46,129 nt of DNA from Methylobacterium crusticola (GCF_003574465.1 NZ_KZ984611.1:1832-47960); one strand, 5' to 3'. Shown: positions 7,911-17,562, numbered from the stretch's first letter. A program made the numbers and translations. Notes: generated from the sequence alone by a model not told the origin.

Positions 7911-10541
7911 TCAGGCCCGTGCCTCGATCATCGACCGCACCTTAGCGGTGAACGCCTCGATGGCGAAGGGCTTGGTGATCATCTGCATGCCCGGGGCGAG
8001 GTGGCCGTTGCCGAAGGCGGCGTTCTCGGCGTAGCCGGTGATGAACAGCACCCGCAGGGACGGCCGGGCCGCCAGCGCCTGGTCGACCATCTGGCGGCCG
8101 TTCAGCCCGGGCAGCCCGACATCCGTGATCACGAGGTCGACGCGGGCCCGGGCGTCCCCGAGGATGCCCAGGCCCGCCTGGCCGTCGGCCGCCTCCAGCA
8201 CCTGGTAGCCGAGCTCCCCCAGGGTCTCGCCGATCAGCGCCCGCACGGTGGCGTCGTCCTCCACCACCAGCACCGTCTCGCCGCGCTCCGCCCGCGGCGG
8301 CGGCAGGCTCGGGGCCGGGGCGTGCGCGAGGGCCGCCTCGCCCCGGTGGCGCGGAAGGTAGAGCTTCACGCTGGTGCCCTGGCCGACCTCGGAGTAGATC
8401 CGGACGTGGCCGTCCGACTGCTTGGCGAAGCCGTAGATCATCGACAGGCCGAGCCCCGTGCCCTCGCCGAGGGGCTTCGTGGTGAAGAACGGGTCGAAGG
8501 CCCGGGCGATCACATCCGGGGCCATGCCGGCCCCGGTGTCGCTGACGCTGACGCAGACGTACTGCCCGGCCCTGACCCCGATCTCGCCGGCCACGTAGGC
8601 GTCGTCGAGATGCGCGTTGGCGGTCTCGATGGTGAGGTGGCCGCCCCCCGGCATGGCGTCGCGGGCGTTGATGGCGAGGTTGAGGAGCGCGTTCTCGAGC
8701 TGGTTGGGATCGCACAGGGTCGGCCAGAGGCCGCCCGCGACCACGAGCTCGAGCCGGACCCGCTCGCCGAGGGTGCGGCGCAGGAGGTCGTCCATCGAGG
8801 CGACGAGGCGGTTGGCGTCCACCGCCTGGGCCATCAGCGGCTGGCGCCGGGCGAAGGCGAGCAGCCGGTGGGTCAGGGCGGCGGCGCGCTGGGCCGACGT
8901 CGTGGCGAGGCTCGCGTAGCGCTCGAGGTTGTCGTGGCGGCCCTCGGACAGGCGCCGGCGCAGCAGGTCGAGCGCCCCCGTGATGCCGGTGAGGAGGTTG
9001 TTGAAGTCGTGCGCGATGCCGCCCGTGAGCTGGCCCACCGCCTCCATCTTCTGGGCCTGGCGGAGCGCCGCCTCGACCCGGGCGCGCTCCTCCATCTCGG
9101 CCGTCAGTCGGGCGTTGGCGGCCTCGAGGGCGGCGGTGCGCTCGCGCACCAGCGCCTCCAGCTCCTCGCGGCCGCGGGCCAGGGTCTCGCGCGCCCGCAC
9201 CTGGTCGTCGATGTCGGTGCAGGTGCCGAACCAGCGCTGGATCGCGCCGGTCTCCGGGTCGCGGATCGGCATCGCCCGGCCGAGCACCCAGCGGTAGACC
9301 CCGTCGTGCCGGCGCAGGCGGTACTCGATCTCGTAGAGGTCGCCGGTGGCGAGCGAGTGGCGCCAGCGCCGCCACGCCTCGGGCTGCTCGTCGGCGTGGA
9401 AGATCGCGTTCCAGCCCTCCCCGTCGGTCGAGCCCGCCGGCATCCCGGTGAACTCGTACCAGCGGGCATTGTAGTAGTCGTGGTAGCCGTCCGGCCGCGT
9501 CGACCAGACCATCTGGGGCATCGACTCGGCGATGGCCCGGAACTTCAGGGCGGTGTCGCCGAGGGCCGATTGCGCGGCCTTCTCGGCCGTGATGTCGACG
9601 CCGAGCAGGTGCAGGCCGTGCACCGCCCCGTCCGGGCCGCGCTGGGGCACGTAGCGCACCAGGGCGTGGCGCTCGGCCTCCCCGGAGGCCCTCGCCTCGA
9701 AGGTGACGGTCTCGCCCGCGAAGGCCCGCTCGAGGTAGGGCGCCCGCTCGGCGTAGCGCGCCTCGCCCAGCACCGCCCGCATCGGGCACCCGACGATCCC
9801 GTCCCGGTCGAGCCCGAACCAGGCCGCGAAGTTCCCGTTGGCGAAGCGGTAGACCCGCCCGGCATCGATGGTCGCGATCAGCGCGGGGGCGGCCTCCGTG
9901 ATCAGGTGGAGGTCGTCGCGGCTCGCCCGCGCGTCGCTCAGGGCGCGGTCGCGCTCGCGGAGCGCCCGGCGCAGCTCGAGCTGGGCCATCACCTGCCGGG
10001 CCAGCCCCGCGAGGGCCGCGGCCTGGCGCGGCGTCACCCCGTCGGGCCGCGGCCGCGTGTCGAGCACGCACAAGGCCCCGAGGGGCAGGCCCTCGGGGGT
10101 GAGGAGCGGGTGGCCGGCGTAGAAGCGCAGGGCCGGCGGGCCGGCAACCAGCGGGTTGCGGGCCGTGCGGGGATCCCGCGTCAGGTCGGCGATGACGAGG
10201 AGGCCCGGCTCCCGGAAGGTGTGGACGCAGACCGAGGCGTCGCGCCCGGTCTCCCGCAGGCCCAGCCCGGCCTCGGCCTTGAACCATTGCCGCTCCGCGG
10301 CGACGAGGCTGACGAGGGCAATCGGGGCGGCGCAGACCTCGCGGGCGAGCTGGGCCACGTCGTCGAACGCGGCCTCGGGCGTGGTGTCGAGGATCGCGTA
10401 GCCGTCGAGGGCCTCGAGGCGCTCGGCCTCGGTCCAGCCCGGCCGCGGGGCGTTCCTCGGTCCGGCGGTCCTGCGGTCGCGCGAGCTGCTCATCGAACTG
10501 ATCCAGGCGGCCCGTTCGCGCGACGGGTTGACGCGGATCAC
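7911..10541 (-). CDS. Cytoplasmic hybrid histidine kinase (GAF-PAS-PAS-HisKA-HATPase-REC)
   Basis: The product is up to 876 residues. The longest frame starts with GTG 10541; ATG 10493, giving MSSSRDRR, is an equal alternative because neither has a clear ribosome site. Domains in order: GAF (about 40-185, [13 protein letters not shown]), two PAS domains (about 210-335 and 345-470, the second with [17 protein letters not shown] and a PAC end), and a coiled linker. Then come the HisKA helix with [11 protein letters not shown], a HATPase with [16 protein letters not shown] and GTGLGLSM, and a C-terminal receiver with VLVVEDD, phospho-Asp in ITDVGLPG, and Lys in ITKPF. No membrane segment is seen. 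It is a soluble sensor that probably passes phosphate to a distant partner. Confidence 0.93.
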   Translation of the reverse strand: MIRVNPSRERAAWISSMSSSRDRRTAGPRNAPRPGWTEAERLEALDGYAILDTTPEAAFDDVAQLAREVCAAPIALVSLVAAERQWFKAEAGLGLRETGRDASVCVHTFREPGLLVIADLTRDPRTARNPLVAGPPALRFYAGHPLLTPEGLPLGALCVLDTRPRPDGVTPRQAAALAGLARQVMAQLELRRALRERDRALSDARASRDDLHLITEAAPALIATIDAGRVYRFANGNFAAWFGLDRDGIVGCPMRAVLGEARYAERAPYLERAFAGETVTFEARASGEAERHALVRYVPQRGPDGAVHGLHLLGVDITAEKAAQSALGDTALKFRAIAESMPQMVWSTRPDGYHDYYNARWYEFTGMPAGSTDGEGWNAIFHADEQPEAWRRWRHSLATGDLYEIEYRLRRHDGVYRWVLGRAMPIRDPETGAIQRWFGTCTDIDDQVRARETLARGREELEALVRERTAALEAANARLTAEMEERARVEAALRQAQKMEAVGQLTGGIAHDFNNLLTGITGALDLLRRRLSEGRHDNLERYASLATTSAQRAAALTHRLLAFARRQPLMAQAVDANRLVASMDDLLRRTLGERVRLELVVAGGLWPTLCDPNQLENALLNLAINARDAMPGGGHLTIETANAHLDDAYVAGEIGVRAGQYVCVSVSDTGAGMAPDVIARAFDPFFTTKPLGEGTGLGLSMIYGFAKQSDGHVRIYSEVGQGTSVKLYLPRHRGEAALAHAPAPSLPPPRAERGETVLVVEDDATVRALIGETLGELGYQVLEAADGQAGLGILGDARARVDLVITDVGLPGLNGRQMVDQALAARPSLRVLFITGYAENAAFGNGHLAPGMQMITKPFAIEAFTAKVRSMIEARA

Positions 10542-10865
10542 AGCCGATAGACGGGCCGTGACCCATAGGCAACCGGCGAGTCGCGCAAGGGTTCATCCCC
10601 GGCCCGAGGGAGCCGGCCCCCGGCCCCCGGGCGGGCCGGCGCCCTCGGGCCGGGCGGGCGCCCGGTCCGGGCCGGGACCGTGCCGCCTGCCCGGCCGGAG
10701 GGCGTGCCTGCGTCCTCGTGTCCGCCCCGGGCGCGGCGGCTTGCCGAATCGCCGGGGGCAGGGTAACTTCTTGATTATGTTACAGTTTTCAATCGTTCTA
10801 ATCTGAGGGAGCCGAGCCGGAGCGGGTCCGGCGGCTCTCCGCGAACCGGGTGTCACAGCCTCAGC
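10542..10865 (+). promoter_or_regulatory. bfd upstream region with ICE-like (Irr) box over the -10
   Basis: Most of this 324-base gap is GC-rich with small palindromes, but 10760-10805 is strikingly AT-rich. Positions 10786-10802 read TTTTCAATCGTTCTAAT, matching 11 of 14 arm positions of the iron control element TTTAGAA-N3-TTCTAAA bound by Irr in Hyphomicrobiales. The same stretch includes TCTAAT (10797-10802), a good -10 box. TTGATT at 10771 could be the -35 although its 20-base spacing is long. A GTAAC-N11-GTTAC inverted repeat (10763-10783) overlaps. Transcription would start near 10808. Irr binding here would link bfd expression to iron/haem status. The site was matched by eye only. Confidence 0.55.
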
Positions 10866-11120
10866 ATGATCGTCTGTTCCTGCAACGTCGTCTCCGACGG
10901 ACAAGTGCGCGCGTGCCTCAGCCCCGGGCCCGCCTGCCCGCGCACGCCCGCCCAGGTCTACGCCTGCCTGGGCTGCAGCCCGAAATGCGGGCGCTGCGCA
11001 CGCACGATCCGTGGCATCCTCGACCGTGCGCTGAGCGAGGCGCACGCCGCCTGCGCGACCACCTGCGGCGCCGCCTGCACGCTCAAGGCGGCGCCGGCGC
11101 TGCCCGCCGAGGCCGCCTGA
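10866..11120 (+). CDS. bfd: Bacterioferritin-associated [2Fe-2S] ferredoxin with Cys-rich tail
   Basis: The 84-residue product has the Fer2_BFD layout: MIVCSCN supplies Cys4 and Cys6, and CSPKCGRC supplies Cys41 and Cys44 for a [2Fe-2S] cluster, followed by the RTIRGIL helix. In known systems Bfd binds bacterioferritin at its haem and feeds electrons to release stored iron; bfr lies just downstream on the opposite strand. Typical Bfd is about 64 residues. Here a tail carries Cys63, Cys67 and Cys71 at 4-residue spacing, and further cysteines occur at 17, 24, 34 and 37, making 11 in all. The stop codon is the first three bases of a tandem repeat array. Confidence 0.92.
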   Translation: MIVCSCNVVSDGQVRACLSPGPACPRTPAQVYACLGCSPKCGRCARTIRGILDRALSEAHAACATTCGAACTLKAAPALPAEAA

Positions 11121-11185
11121 GCCCTCAGGGCGCGTGAGCCCTCAGGGCGCGTGAGCCTTCAGGGCGCCTGAGCCCTCAGGGCGCC
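11118..11185. repeat. Four tandem 17-base units beginning at the bfd stop codon
   Basis: Units at 11118-11134, 11135-11151, 11152-11168 and 11169-11185 read TGAGCCCTCAGGGCGCG with one change in unit 3 (C to T) and a final C in units 3 and 4. The core GCCCT-C-AGGGC is a palindrome, so the transcript end can fold into a row of small hairpins. It lies between the convergent bfd and bfr genes and may act as a bidirectional terminator or RNA-protecting element; there is no T-run. Confidence 0.9.
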
Positions 11186-11269
11186 GCGCCGGCGCGCGTC
11201 GCGGCCGGGCGCGGCTCTCCGCAGGTCGCGGGCTGCCCGCGCGCCGACCCGGTTCGGCGGGGCGCGCCC

Positions 11270-11767
11270 TCACTCCGTCTCGGGCTCGATCTTCTCCAGG
11301 CCGCCGATGTGGCGCTGGGCGTAGAGCGGCAGGCCGACCTGCCGGATCAGCTCGATCTGGGTCTCCAGGAAGTCGATGTGGCCTTCCTCGTCGGCGGCCA
11401 GGTCCTCGAACAGCTGCTTGGACACCCGGTCGTTGATCGAGTCGCAGTACTTCGCGGCCTCGAGGTAGAGGCTGCGGGCCTCGTTCTCGGCCGCGAGATC
11501 GCACTCGATGATCTCCTGGACGTTCTGGCCGATCCGCAGCGGATCCAGCTCCTGGAGGTTCGGGAAGCCCTCGAGAAACAGGATGCGATCGACGAACCTG
11601 TCGGCGTGGTTCATTTCCTCGATGGATTCCTTGCGCCAGAACTTCGCAAGGTCAATGTAGCCCCAATCATTCAGCATCCGAAAATGCAGCCAGTACTGGC
11701 TGACCGCGGTGAGCTCGCTGCGCAAGCCGCGGTTCAGATACTCGACGACCTTTGCGTCACCCTTCAT
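11270..11767 (-). CDS. bfr: Bacterioferritin
   Basis: The 165-residue protein matches bacterioferritin throughout. Ferroxidase ligands are present at family positions: Glu18, Glu51, His54, Glu94, Glu127 and His130. Met52, the axial ligand of the haem shared between two subunits, is present in EEMNHADR. It should assemble into the 24-mer shell that oxidises Fe(II) and stores iron as a mineral. GGAGGA lies 6 bases upstream of ATG 11767. The partner bfd is encoded tail to tail, so the two have separate promoters; no clear ICE was found upstream of bfr itself. Confidence 0.97.
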   Translation of the reverse strand: MKGDAKVVEYLNRGLRSELTAVSQYWLHFRMLNDWGYIDLAKFWRKESIEEMNHADRFVDRILFLEGFPNLQELDPLRIGQNVQEIIECDLAAENEARSLYLEAAKYCDSINDRVSKQLFEDLAADEEGHIDFLETQIELIRQVGLPLYAQRHIGGLEKIEPETE

Positions 11768-11837
11768 GCCCTGTCCTCCAGCGGCGCGCGGACGACCGGC
11801 CCGCTCCTTCGGAGTGCCTAGCTAGCAGCGATCCGGC

Positions 11838-11852
11838 GCCGGTTCCACCGGC
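11838..11852. other. Small hairpin between bfr and RND pump gene
   Basis: GCCGG-TTCCA-CCGGC forms a 5-bp stem with a 5-base loop in the 120-base spacer upstream of bfr and downstream of the RND permease on the minus strand. It may be part of the bfr promoter region. The support is weak. Confidence 0.25.
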
Positions 11853-11887
11853 ATGAGCGATTCCAATCTGCCGGGGCCGCGGCGGCG

Positions 11888-14800
11888 TCACGCCTCCGCG
11901 CCGGCCAGGGGCGCCGGCCGGCGCCCGTCCGGCGCCGGCGCCGCGGCCGGCGCCGCGCTCCCGCCCGGGGGCGCCTTGATCCGGTACCAGCCGACGTAGA
12001 GGGCCGGCAGGAAGAACAGCGTCAGGAAGGTCGCCGCGATGATGCCGCCGATCATCGCGTAGGCCATCGGCCCCCAGAAGACCTCGCGGGCGATCGGGAC
12101 CATGCCCAGGCTGGCGGCGGCGGCGGTGAGCAGGATCGGGCGCATGCGGTGGCAGGTCGCCTCCACGACGGCGTCCCAGGGGGCCATGCCCTCGGCCTCG
12201 AACTCCTCGATCTGCGACACCAGGATCACGGCGTTGCGGATGATGATGCCGACGAGGGCCAGCACGCCCAGGATCGCCACGAAGCCCATGGGCGCGCCGA
12301 AGGGCAGCAGGGCCGCCACCACGCCGATCAGCCCGAGCGGCGCGACGCTCGCCACCAGGAAGAGCTTCTGGAGGCTCTGGAGCTGGACCATCAGGAAGAA
12401 CGCCATCACGAGCAGCATCACCGGCACCACGGCGGCGATCGGCCCCTGGCCCTTGGCGCTCTCCTCCACGGCGCCGCCGACCGCGAGGTCGTAGCCGGGC
12501 GGCAGTTCGGCCCGGAACCGCGCCATCGCGGGCTCAAGGGCCGCCACCACGGTCGGCGGCTGGGTGGCGTCCGTGATGGCGGCCCGCACCGTGATGGTCG
12601 GCATCCGGTCGCGGCGCCAGACGATCGGCTGCTCGAGGTCGTAGTGGAGCTTGGCGAAGGCGACGAGCGGCACCGTGGCGCCGCCCGCGGTCGGCACCTG
12701 CAGGCTCTGGAGCGTGTCGACCGAGCGGCGCTCCGGCCCCGAGGCCCGGCCCATCACGTCGACGAGGTAGATCGCGTCCCGCACCTGGGTGATCGAGGTG
12801 CCGCCGACGACGCCGTTCAGGATGCCGGCGATGTCCTGCGAGGTCACGCCGAGCTGGCGCGCCTTGTCCTGGAGGATCTCGACCCGCAGCACCTTGCCGG
12901 GCTCGTTCCAGTCGAAGGTCGGCAGGCCGATGTGCGGGTTCTGCGCCATCGCGCTGGCGAGCCTGAGCGCCTGGTCGCGCACGACCTGGAGGTCGGGGCC
13001 GCTGATCCGGTACTGGATCGGGCGGCCGACCGGGGGGCCGAGGTCGAGGGGATGCACGAACACGTCCGTTCCGACGAAGTCCCGGCGCGCGAGGTCGTCG
13101 AGGCGCGCGATGGTGCGCTCGCGCGCCTCGAGGGACACCGTCTCGATCACGATCTGGCCGAAGAACGCGTTGCCGAGCTGCTGGTCGAGCGGCAGGTAGA
13201 AGCGGATCGCCCCCTGGCCGACGTAGGAGCTCCAGCGCCGGATCAGGGGATCGTCCCGGAGAGCGGCCTCGAACCGATCCATCTGGACCCTGGTCTCGCC
13301 GATGCTGGCGTTCTGCGGCAGGGTCATGTCGACCAGCACCTCGGGCCGGTCGGAGGAGGGGAAGAACTGCTGCTGCACGTGGCCCATGCCGACGATCGCG
13401 AGCCCGAGCAGCCCGATGCAGGCCGCGACCGTGATCCAGCGCCAGCGCATCGCCGGCAGCAGCATCGCCCGGAACGCGGCGAGCAGCCGGCTCGGCTTCT
13501 CGTGGTGGCCCCGCATGGTCTTCGGCAGGATCTTGACCCCGATGAGCGGCGCGAACAGCACCGCCACCACCCAGGAGACCAGGAGCGCGGCCGCGATCAC
13601 CACGAACAGCGAGTAGGTGTACTCGCCCGCCGCCGAGCCGTTGAAGCCGATGGGCAGGAAGCCCGCCACGGTGACGAGCGTGCCGGTGAGCATCGGGAAG
13701 GCCGTCGAGGTGTACGCGAAGGTCGCGGCCTTGTGCAGGCTGTCGCCGGCCTCCAGGCGCGCCACCATCATCTCGACGGTGATCATGGCGTCGTCGACGA
13801 GGAGGCCGAGGGCGATGATCAGGGCGCCGAGGGAGATGCGCTGGAGCGTCACCCCCATCACGTCCATGACCACGAACACGATCGCCAGGACCAGCGGGAT
13901 CGAGAACGAGACCACGAGGCCCGCGCGCAGGCCGAGGCTCAGGAACGACACCACCAGCACGATCACCACGGCCTCGACCAGGGCCTTGGTGAAGCCGCCG
14001 ACCGCCTCCTCGACGATGCGGGGCTGGTCCGAGACGAGGTGGATGCCCACCCCCACCGGCAGCTCGGCCTCGACCTGGCGCATGCGCGCCTTCAGGTCCT
14101 CGCCGAACTGGAGCAGGTTGCCGCTCTGCTGCATGGCGACGGCGAGCCCGATCGCCGGCTGGCCGTTGTAGCGGAACAGCGCCTGGGGCGGGTCGGTGTA
14201 GCCCCGGTGGATCTCCGCCACGTCCGAGAGCCGGAAGAAGCGGTCGTTGATGCGCAGGTTGATGGCCTTGAGGCTGCTCTCGTCGGCGAACTGGCCGCCG
14301 ACCCGCACCGAGACCCGCTCCGGCCCGGCCTGGATCACGCCCGAGGGGGCCACCGCGTTCTGGGCCTGGAGGGTCTTGATCACCGCCTGCGAGTCGATGC
14401 CGAGGCCGGCGAGCTTGCGGGTCGAGAAGTCGAGGTAGATGACCTCGTCCTGGGCCCCGAGCAGCTGGGTCTTGCCGATGTTCTTGACCTTGATGATCCC
14501 GGTGCGCACCCGCTCGACGTAGTCGCGCAGCTGGCGCATCGAGAGCCCGTCCGCCGTGAAGGCGTAGACGTTGCCGAAGACGTCGCCGAACTCGTCGTTG
14601 AAGAACGGGCCCTGCATGCCCGACGGGAACGTGCCCTTGATGTCGCCGAGCCGCTTGCGGACCTGGTAGAACAGCCACGGGATGGTCTTGGGCGGGGTCG
14701 TCTCGCGCAGGTTCACGAACACCGTCGCCTGGCCGGGCGTCGTGTAGCTGCGCGTGTAGTCCACCGCGTTGATCTGCTGGAGCTCCTTCTCGATGCGGTC

Positions 14801-15001
14801 GGTGACCTGCTCGAGGGTGTCGCCGATGGTGGCGCCGGGCCAGCTCGCCTGCACCACCATGGTCTTGATGGCGAAGGCGGGATCCTCCTCGCGGCCGAGG
14901 TTGCGGTACGACATCGCGCCGGCGACGACCGAGACCGCCATCAGGAACCAGATGAAGGAGCGGTGCGCGAGCGCCCATTCGGAGAGGTTGAGGTGCTTCA
15001 T
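11888..15001 (-). CDS. RND efflux pump inner-membrane permease (TriC/MexK-like)
   Basis: The 1037-residue product has standard HAE-type RND length and layout: TM1 near residues 12-32, a large periplasmic domain, TM2-6 (about 340-480), a second periplasmic domain, and TM7-12 at the end. The proton-relay aspartates are Asp403-Asp404 in LGLLVDDAM. In TM10 the usual lysine is replaced by Arg in GIIIRNAVILV, which is characteristic of the TriC/MexK branch as I know it. It would drive proton-coupled export of hydrophobic compounds from membrane or periplasm. It is the last gene of the set adaptor-adaptor-pump and starts 149 bases after the second adaptor. No outer-membrane channel gene is nearby. 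Confidence 0.95.
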   Translation of the reverse strand: MKHLNLSEWALAHRSFIWFLMAVSVVAGAMSYRNLGREEDPAFAIKTMVVQASWPGATIGDTLEQVTDRIEKELQQINAVDYTRSYTTPGQATVFVNLRETTPPKTIPWLFYQVRKRLGDIKGTFPSGMQGPFFNDEFGDVFGNVYAFTADGLSMRQLRDYVERVRTGIIKVKNIGKTQLLGAQDEVIYLDFSTRKLAGLGIDSQAVIKTLQAQNAVAPSGVIQAGPERVSVRVGGQFADESSLKAINLRINDRFFRLSDVAEIHRGYTDPPQALFRYNGQPAIGLAVAMQQSGNLLQFGEDLKARMRQVEAELPVGVGIHLVSDQPRIVEEAVGGFTKALVEAVVIVLVVSFLSLGLRAGLVVSFSIPLVLAIVFVVMDVMGVTLQRISLGALIIALGLLVDDAMITVEMMVARLEAGDSLHKAATFAYTSTAFPMLTGTLVTVAGFLPIGFNGSAAGEYTYSLFVVIAAALLVSWVVAVLFAPLIGVKILPKTMRGHHEKPSRLLAAFRAMLLPAMRWRWITVAACIGLLGLAIVGMGHVQQQFFPSSDRPEVLVDMTLPQNASIGETRVQMDRFEAALRDDPLIRRWSSYVGQGAIRFYLPLDQQLGNAFFGQIVIETVSLEARERTIARLDDLARRDFVGTDVFVHPLDLGPPVGRPIQYRISGPDLQVVRDQALRLASAMAQNPHIGLPTFDWNEPGKVLRVEILQDKARQLGVTSQDIAGILNGVVGGTSITQVRDAIYLVDVMGRASGPERRSVDTLQSLQVPTAGGATVPLVAFAKLHYDLEQPIVWRRDRMPTITVRAAITDATQPPTVVAALEPAMARFRAELPPGYDLAVGGAVEESAKGQGPIAAVVPVMLLVMAFFLMVQLQSLQKLFLVASVAPLGLIGVVAALLPFGAPMGFVAILGVLALVGIIIRNAVILVSQIEEFEAEGMAPWDAVVEATCHRMRPILLTAAAASLGMVPIAREVFWGPMAYAMIGGIIAATFLTLFFLPALYVGWYRIKAPPGGSAAPAAAPAPDGRRPAPLAGAEA

Positions 15002-15149
15002 GGGCTCGATCGCATCGTCTCCCTCCCGGCCGGGAGGGCGCCCCCACGGGCGGGGGGCGGACAGGGGGGACCGGCGCGCGGCCGGGGCGCCGGGTCGGGC
15101 GGGGTCTGGGCCCCGCCGGGCGGAACCGGTGGCGGCCCGCCGGGCGGCG

Positions 15150-16226
15150 TCAGAGCCCGGACGCGGCCAGGCGCACGGCCTGGCCCTCCGCGAGGCTGTG
15201 GACGCCCGCCACCGCCACCCGCTCGCCGTCCGCGAGGCCGCTGCCGACCGTCACGGCGTCGCCCTCCCGGGCGACCACCGCGACGTCGCGGCGCGTGACC
15301 GACTTGCCGTCGGGCGCGACGACCCAGACGCTGGTGCGGCCGTCCGCCTCCAGGAGGGCCGCCGCCGGCAGGGTGATGCGGGGCGGGGTGCTCTGCGCGA
15401 GCGCCACCGTGACGGTGGTGCCCAGGCGGAACGCCTCCGGCGGGTCGACCAGGGTCATGCGCACCCGCCGGGTGCGGGTGGCCGGGTCGGCGAGGGGGCC
15501 GACCTCGCGCACGCGCCCCTTCGCGGTGATCGCCGGGGCCGCCTGGAGGGTGACCGTGAACACCGTGCCGGCCTTGGCGTCCGCCATCAGGGCGTCCGGG
15601 ATGTCGACCACCGCCTCGCGGATGTCGGGCCGGGCCACCGTCACCACCGCCTGCCCGGCGCTCACGACCTGGCCGACCTCGGCGCTCCAGGCCGTGACCA
15701 CGCCGTCGACGTCGGACCGCAGGGTCGCGTAGCCCAGCTCGTCCTCGACCTTCTGGAGCGCCGCCTTGGCCTGGGCCAGGCGGGCCGCGGTGGTGTCGCG
15801 GCTCGCGACCGCGCCGTCGAGCTGGGCCTGGGTGACGTTGCCGCCCTCGAACAGGGTGCGCTGGCGGTCCCGCGTGGCGCTGGCGTTGGCGAGCTGCGCC
15901 TCGGCGTCCGCGACGTCGGCCCGGCCGCGGGTCACGGCGAATTGCAGCACGGTCGGGTCGAGGGCGGCGAGCCGGGTGCCCCTGGGCACGAGGTCGCCGA
16001 CGTAGACGTCGCGGGCGACCATCCGGCCGGCGATGCGGAAGCCCGCCTGCGTCTGGTAGCGCGGCTCCACCGTGCCGGCGAAGGGCCCGAAGGTCTCGAC
16101 GGTCCGGGGGGTCACCCGGGTGGTGAGGACCGGGCGCACGGGCGGCGGCGCCTCGGCCGTCTCGGGCCCGCAGCCCGCGAGAGCGAGGGCGAGGACCCCG
16201 AGGAGGGGGGCGGGCCGGCGCCTCAC
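15150..16226 (-). CDS. RND periplasmic adaptor, lipoprotein (second adaptor)
   Basis: The 358-residue product starts at GTG 16226, which overlaps the stop of the first adaptor by 4 bases (GTGA), so translation is coupled. The N-terminus has a lipobox, LALAGC (Cys19), so the protein is probably lipid-anchored to the membrane. HlyD-family architecture is clear: a barrel-sandwich half VEPRYQTQAGFRIAGRM, a coiled-coil hairpin of about 90 residues (DAEAQLANASATRDRQRTL), the returning lipoyl half YATLRSDVDGVV, then beta-barrel and membrane-proximal domains. It differs considerably from the neighbouring adaptor, as in TriABC-type pumps where two different adaptors act together. Confidence 0.93.
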   Translation of the reverse strand: MRRRPAPLLGVLALALAGCGPETAEAPPPVRPVLTTRVTPRTVETFGPFAGTVEPRYQTQAGFRIAGRMVARDVYVGDLVPRGTRLAALDPTVLQFAVTRGRADVADAEAQLANASATRDRQRTLFEGGNVTQAQLDGAVASRDTTAARLAQAKAALQKVEDELGYATLRSDVDGVVTAWSAEVGQVVSAGQAVVTVARPDIREAVVDIPDALMADAKAGTVFTVTLQAAPAITAKGRVREVGPLADPATRTRRVRMTLVDPPEAFRLGTTVTVALAQSTPPRITLPAAALLEADGRTSVWVVAPDGKSVTRRDVAVVAREGDAVTVGSGLADGERVAVAGVHSLAEGQAVRLAASGL

Positions 16227-17371
16227 GGCGTGCCCTCGCCCGCCACCGCCACGGCCTGGCCGGGGCGCAGGAGCTGGATGCCCGCCGTGACCACCTGCTC
16301 GCCCGGGGCGACGCCGCCGGAGAGCACGATGGCCGAGCCGGCGTAGCGCGCGATGCCGACGGTCTTGGGCGTCACGGTGCGGCTCTCCGGGTCCAGCACC
16401 CAGACGGCCGGGCGGTCGCGCCAGCGGAAGAGGGCGCTCCAGGGCAGGGTCACGGCCTCCTGCGGGCGGAACCGGCCGCGGCCGATCACCACGGCGCCGA
16501 GGCTCATCGCGGCCGGGGCCGGGTCGAGCCCGATCTTCACCCGGACGCCGCCCGAGGACGGGTCGACGGCGGGCGAGATCTCCCGCACCGTGCCGACGGC
16601 GCGCACCCGCGGGTCGGATTGCAGCAGGATCTCGACCTCCCGGCTCTCGGGCGGTTCGGCGAGCAGGGTCTCGGAGACGATGAACACCGCGTCCCGCGTG
16701 CCGTCCTGCGCCAGGGTGAACACGGTCTGGCCCGACTGCACGACCTGCCCGGCCTCGGCGTTGCGGGCCGTGATGATGCCGGCGACCCCGGCCTTGAGGT
16801 CCGTGTAGGAGAACTGCTCCCGCGCGGTGGCGAGGGCCGCCTTCGCGGAATCGACGGAGGCCTGGGTGGTGCGCAGGGTCTGCTCGGCCTGATCGTAGGT
16901 GGTGCGGGTGGTGTAGCCGCTGCGCATCAGCGATTGCTGGCGCTCGAACGTGACCTTGGCCTGCGTGGCGAGCGCCTCGGCCGAGGCCAGGGCGGCCTGG
17001 GCGGTGTCGACGTTCACCTGCTGCTCCTGCTGCTCGAGGCGCGCCAGGACCTGGTCGGCCTCCACGTGCTCGCCGACCTCCACGAGGCGCGCGCGGATCT
17101 TGCCGCTGACCCGGAAGGCGACGTTGCTCAGGAACTTGGCCTGGATGTCGCCGGTCAGCACGACCTCGGCCGAGACCGGCGCCCGCGCGGCCGTGACGAC
17201 CTTGACCTGCGCCAGGGCGCGGTTCCCGGTCCGGGCGGCCTCGTCCGCCGCCGCCCCGGCCGCCGGCATCGCGGCGCCGGCCGAGGGAGCGGCCGGCGCC
17301 GTCTCGGCCCGCGCCGGCAGGGCCGCGCAGGCGGCGAGCAGCCCGAACTGGAGGATGGCCCCGTGTCGCAT
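16223..17371 (-). CDS. RND periplasmic adaptor (first adaptor)
   Basis: The start is ATG 17371 (MRHGAILQFGLLAACAALPARA), a signal peptide without lipobox; a longer frame exists but is shadow sequence. The product is 382 residues. After a Pro/Ala linker come the HlyD motifs: VLTGDIQAKFLSNVAFRVSGKI, a coiled-coil hairpin (about residues 115-175, EQQEQQVNVDTAQAALASAEA), the second lipoyl half FSYTDLKAGVAGIITARNAEAGQVV, and a beta-barrel region with VREISPAVDPSSGGVRVKI. It is the first gene of the pump operon, followed by a second adaptor and the pump. Confidence 0.93.
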   Translation of the reverse strand: MRHGAILQFGLLAACAALPARAETAPAAPSAGAAMPAAGAAADEAARTGNRALAQVKVVTAARAPVSAEVVLTGDIQAKFLSNVAFRVSGKIRARLVEVGEHVEADQVLARLEQQEQQVNVDTAQAALASAEALATQAKVTFERQQSLMRSGYTTRTTYDQAEQTLRTTQASVDSAKAALATAREQFSYTDLKAGVAGIITARNAEAGQVVQSGQTVFTLAQDGTRDAVFIVSETLLAEPPESREVEILLQSDPRVRAVGTVREISPAVDPSSGGVRVKIGLDPAPAAMSLGAVVIGRGRFRPQEAVTLPWSALFRWRDRPAVWVLDPESRTVTPKTVGIARYAGSAIVLSGGVAPGEQVVTAGIQLLRPGQAVAVAGEGTP

Positions 17372-17562
17372 GGTCGGTGTGATCGTCTCTCTCCGGCGTG
17401 GCCGGCGGCCGTGCCGCCGCGGGTCGCGGGGGTGCGGGTTCTGGGTGAAGGAGCGGCCGCGAGGGGGCGTCAGCGGCCGCTCCTTCCAGGCGTCCGGTGG
17501 GCGTGACCGCCCGCCGGGCGCCTGTTCGGTACGCCCCGGCGCGCCGGGGCGAGGCGGATGGG

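Noticed and set aside
7896..10550. A plus-strand frame of 884 codons opposite the hybrid kinase
   Set aside because: Low-complexity Arg/Glu/His/Gly composition without motifs; the minus strand encodes all six kinase-related domains.
12149..15298. A plus-strand frame of more than 1000 codons opposite the RND permease
   Set aside because: It is rich in Arg, His, Asp and Glu with no domain, and lies wholly opposite a clear RND pump gene; long antisense frames are expected at this GC content.
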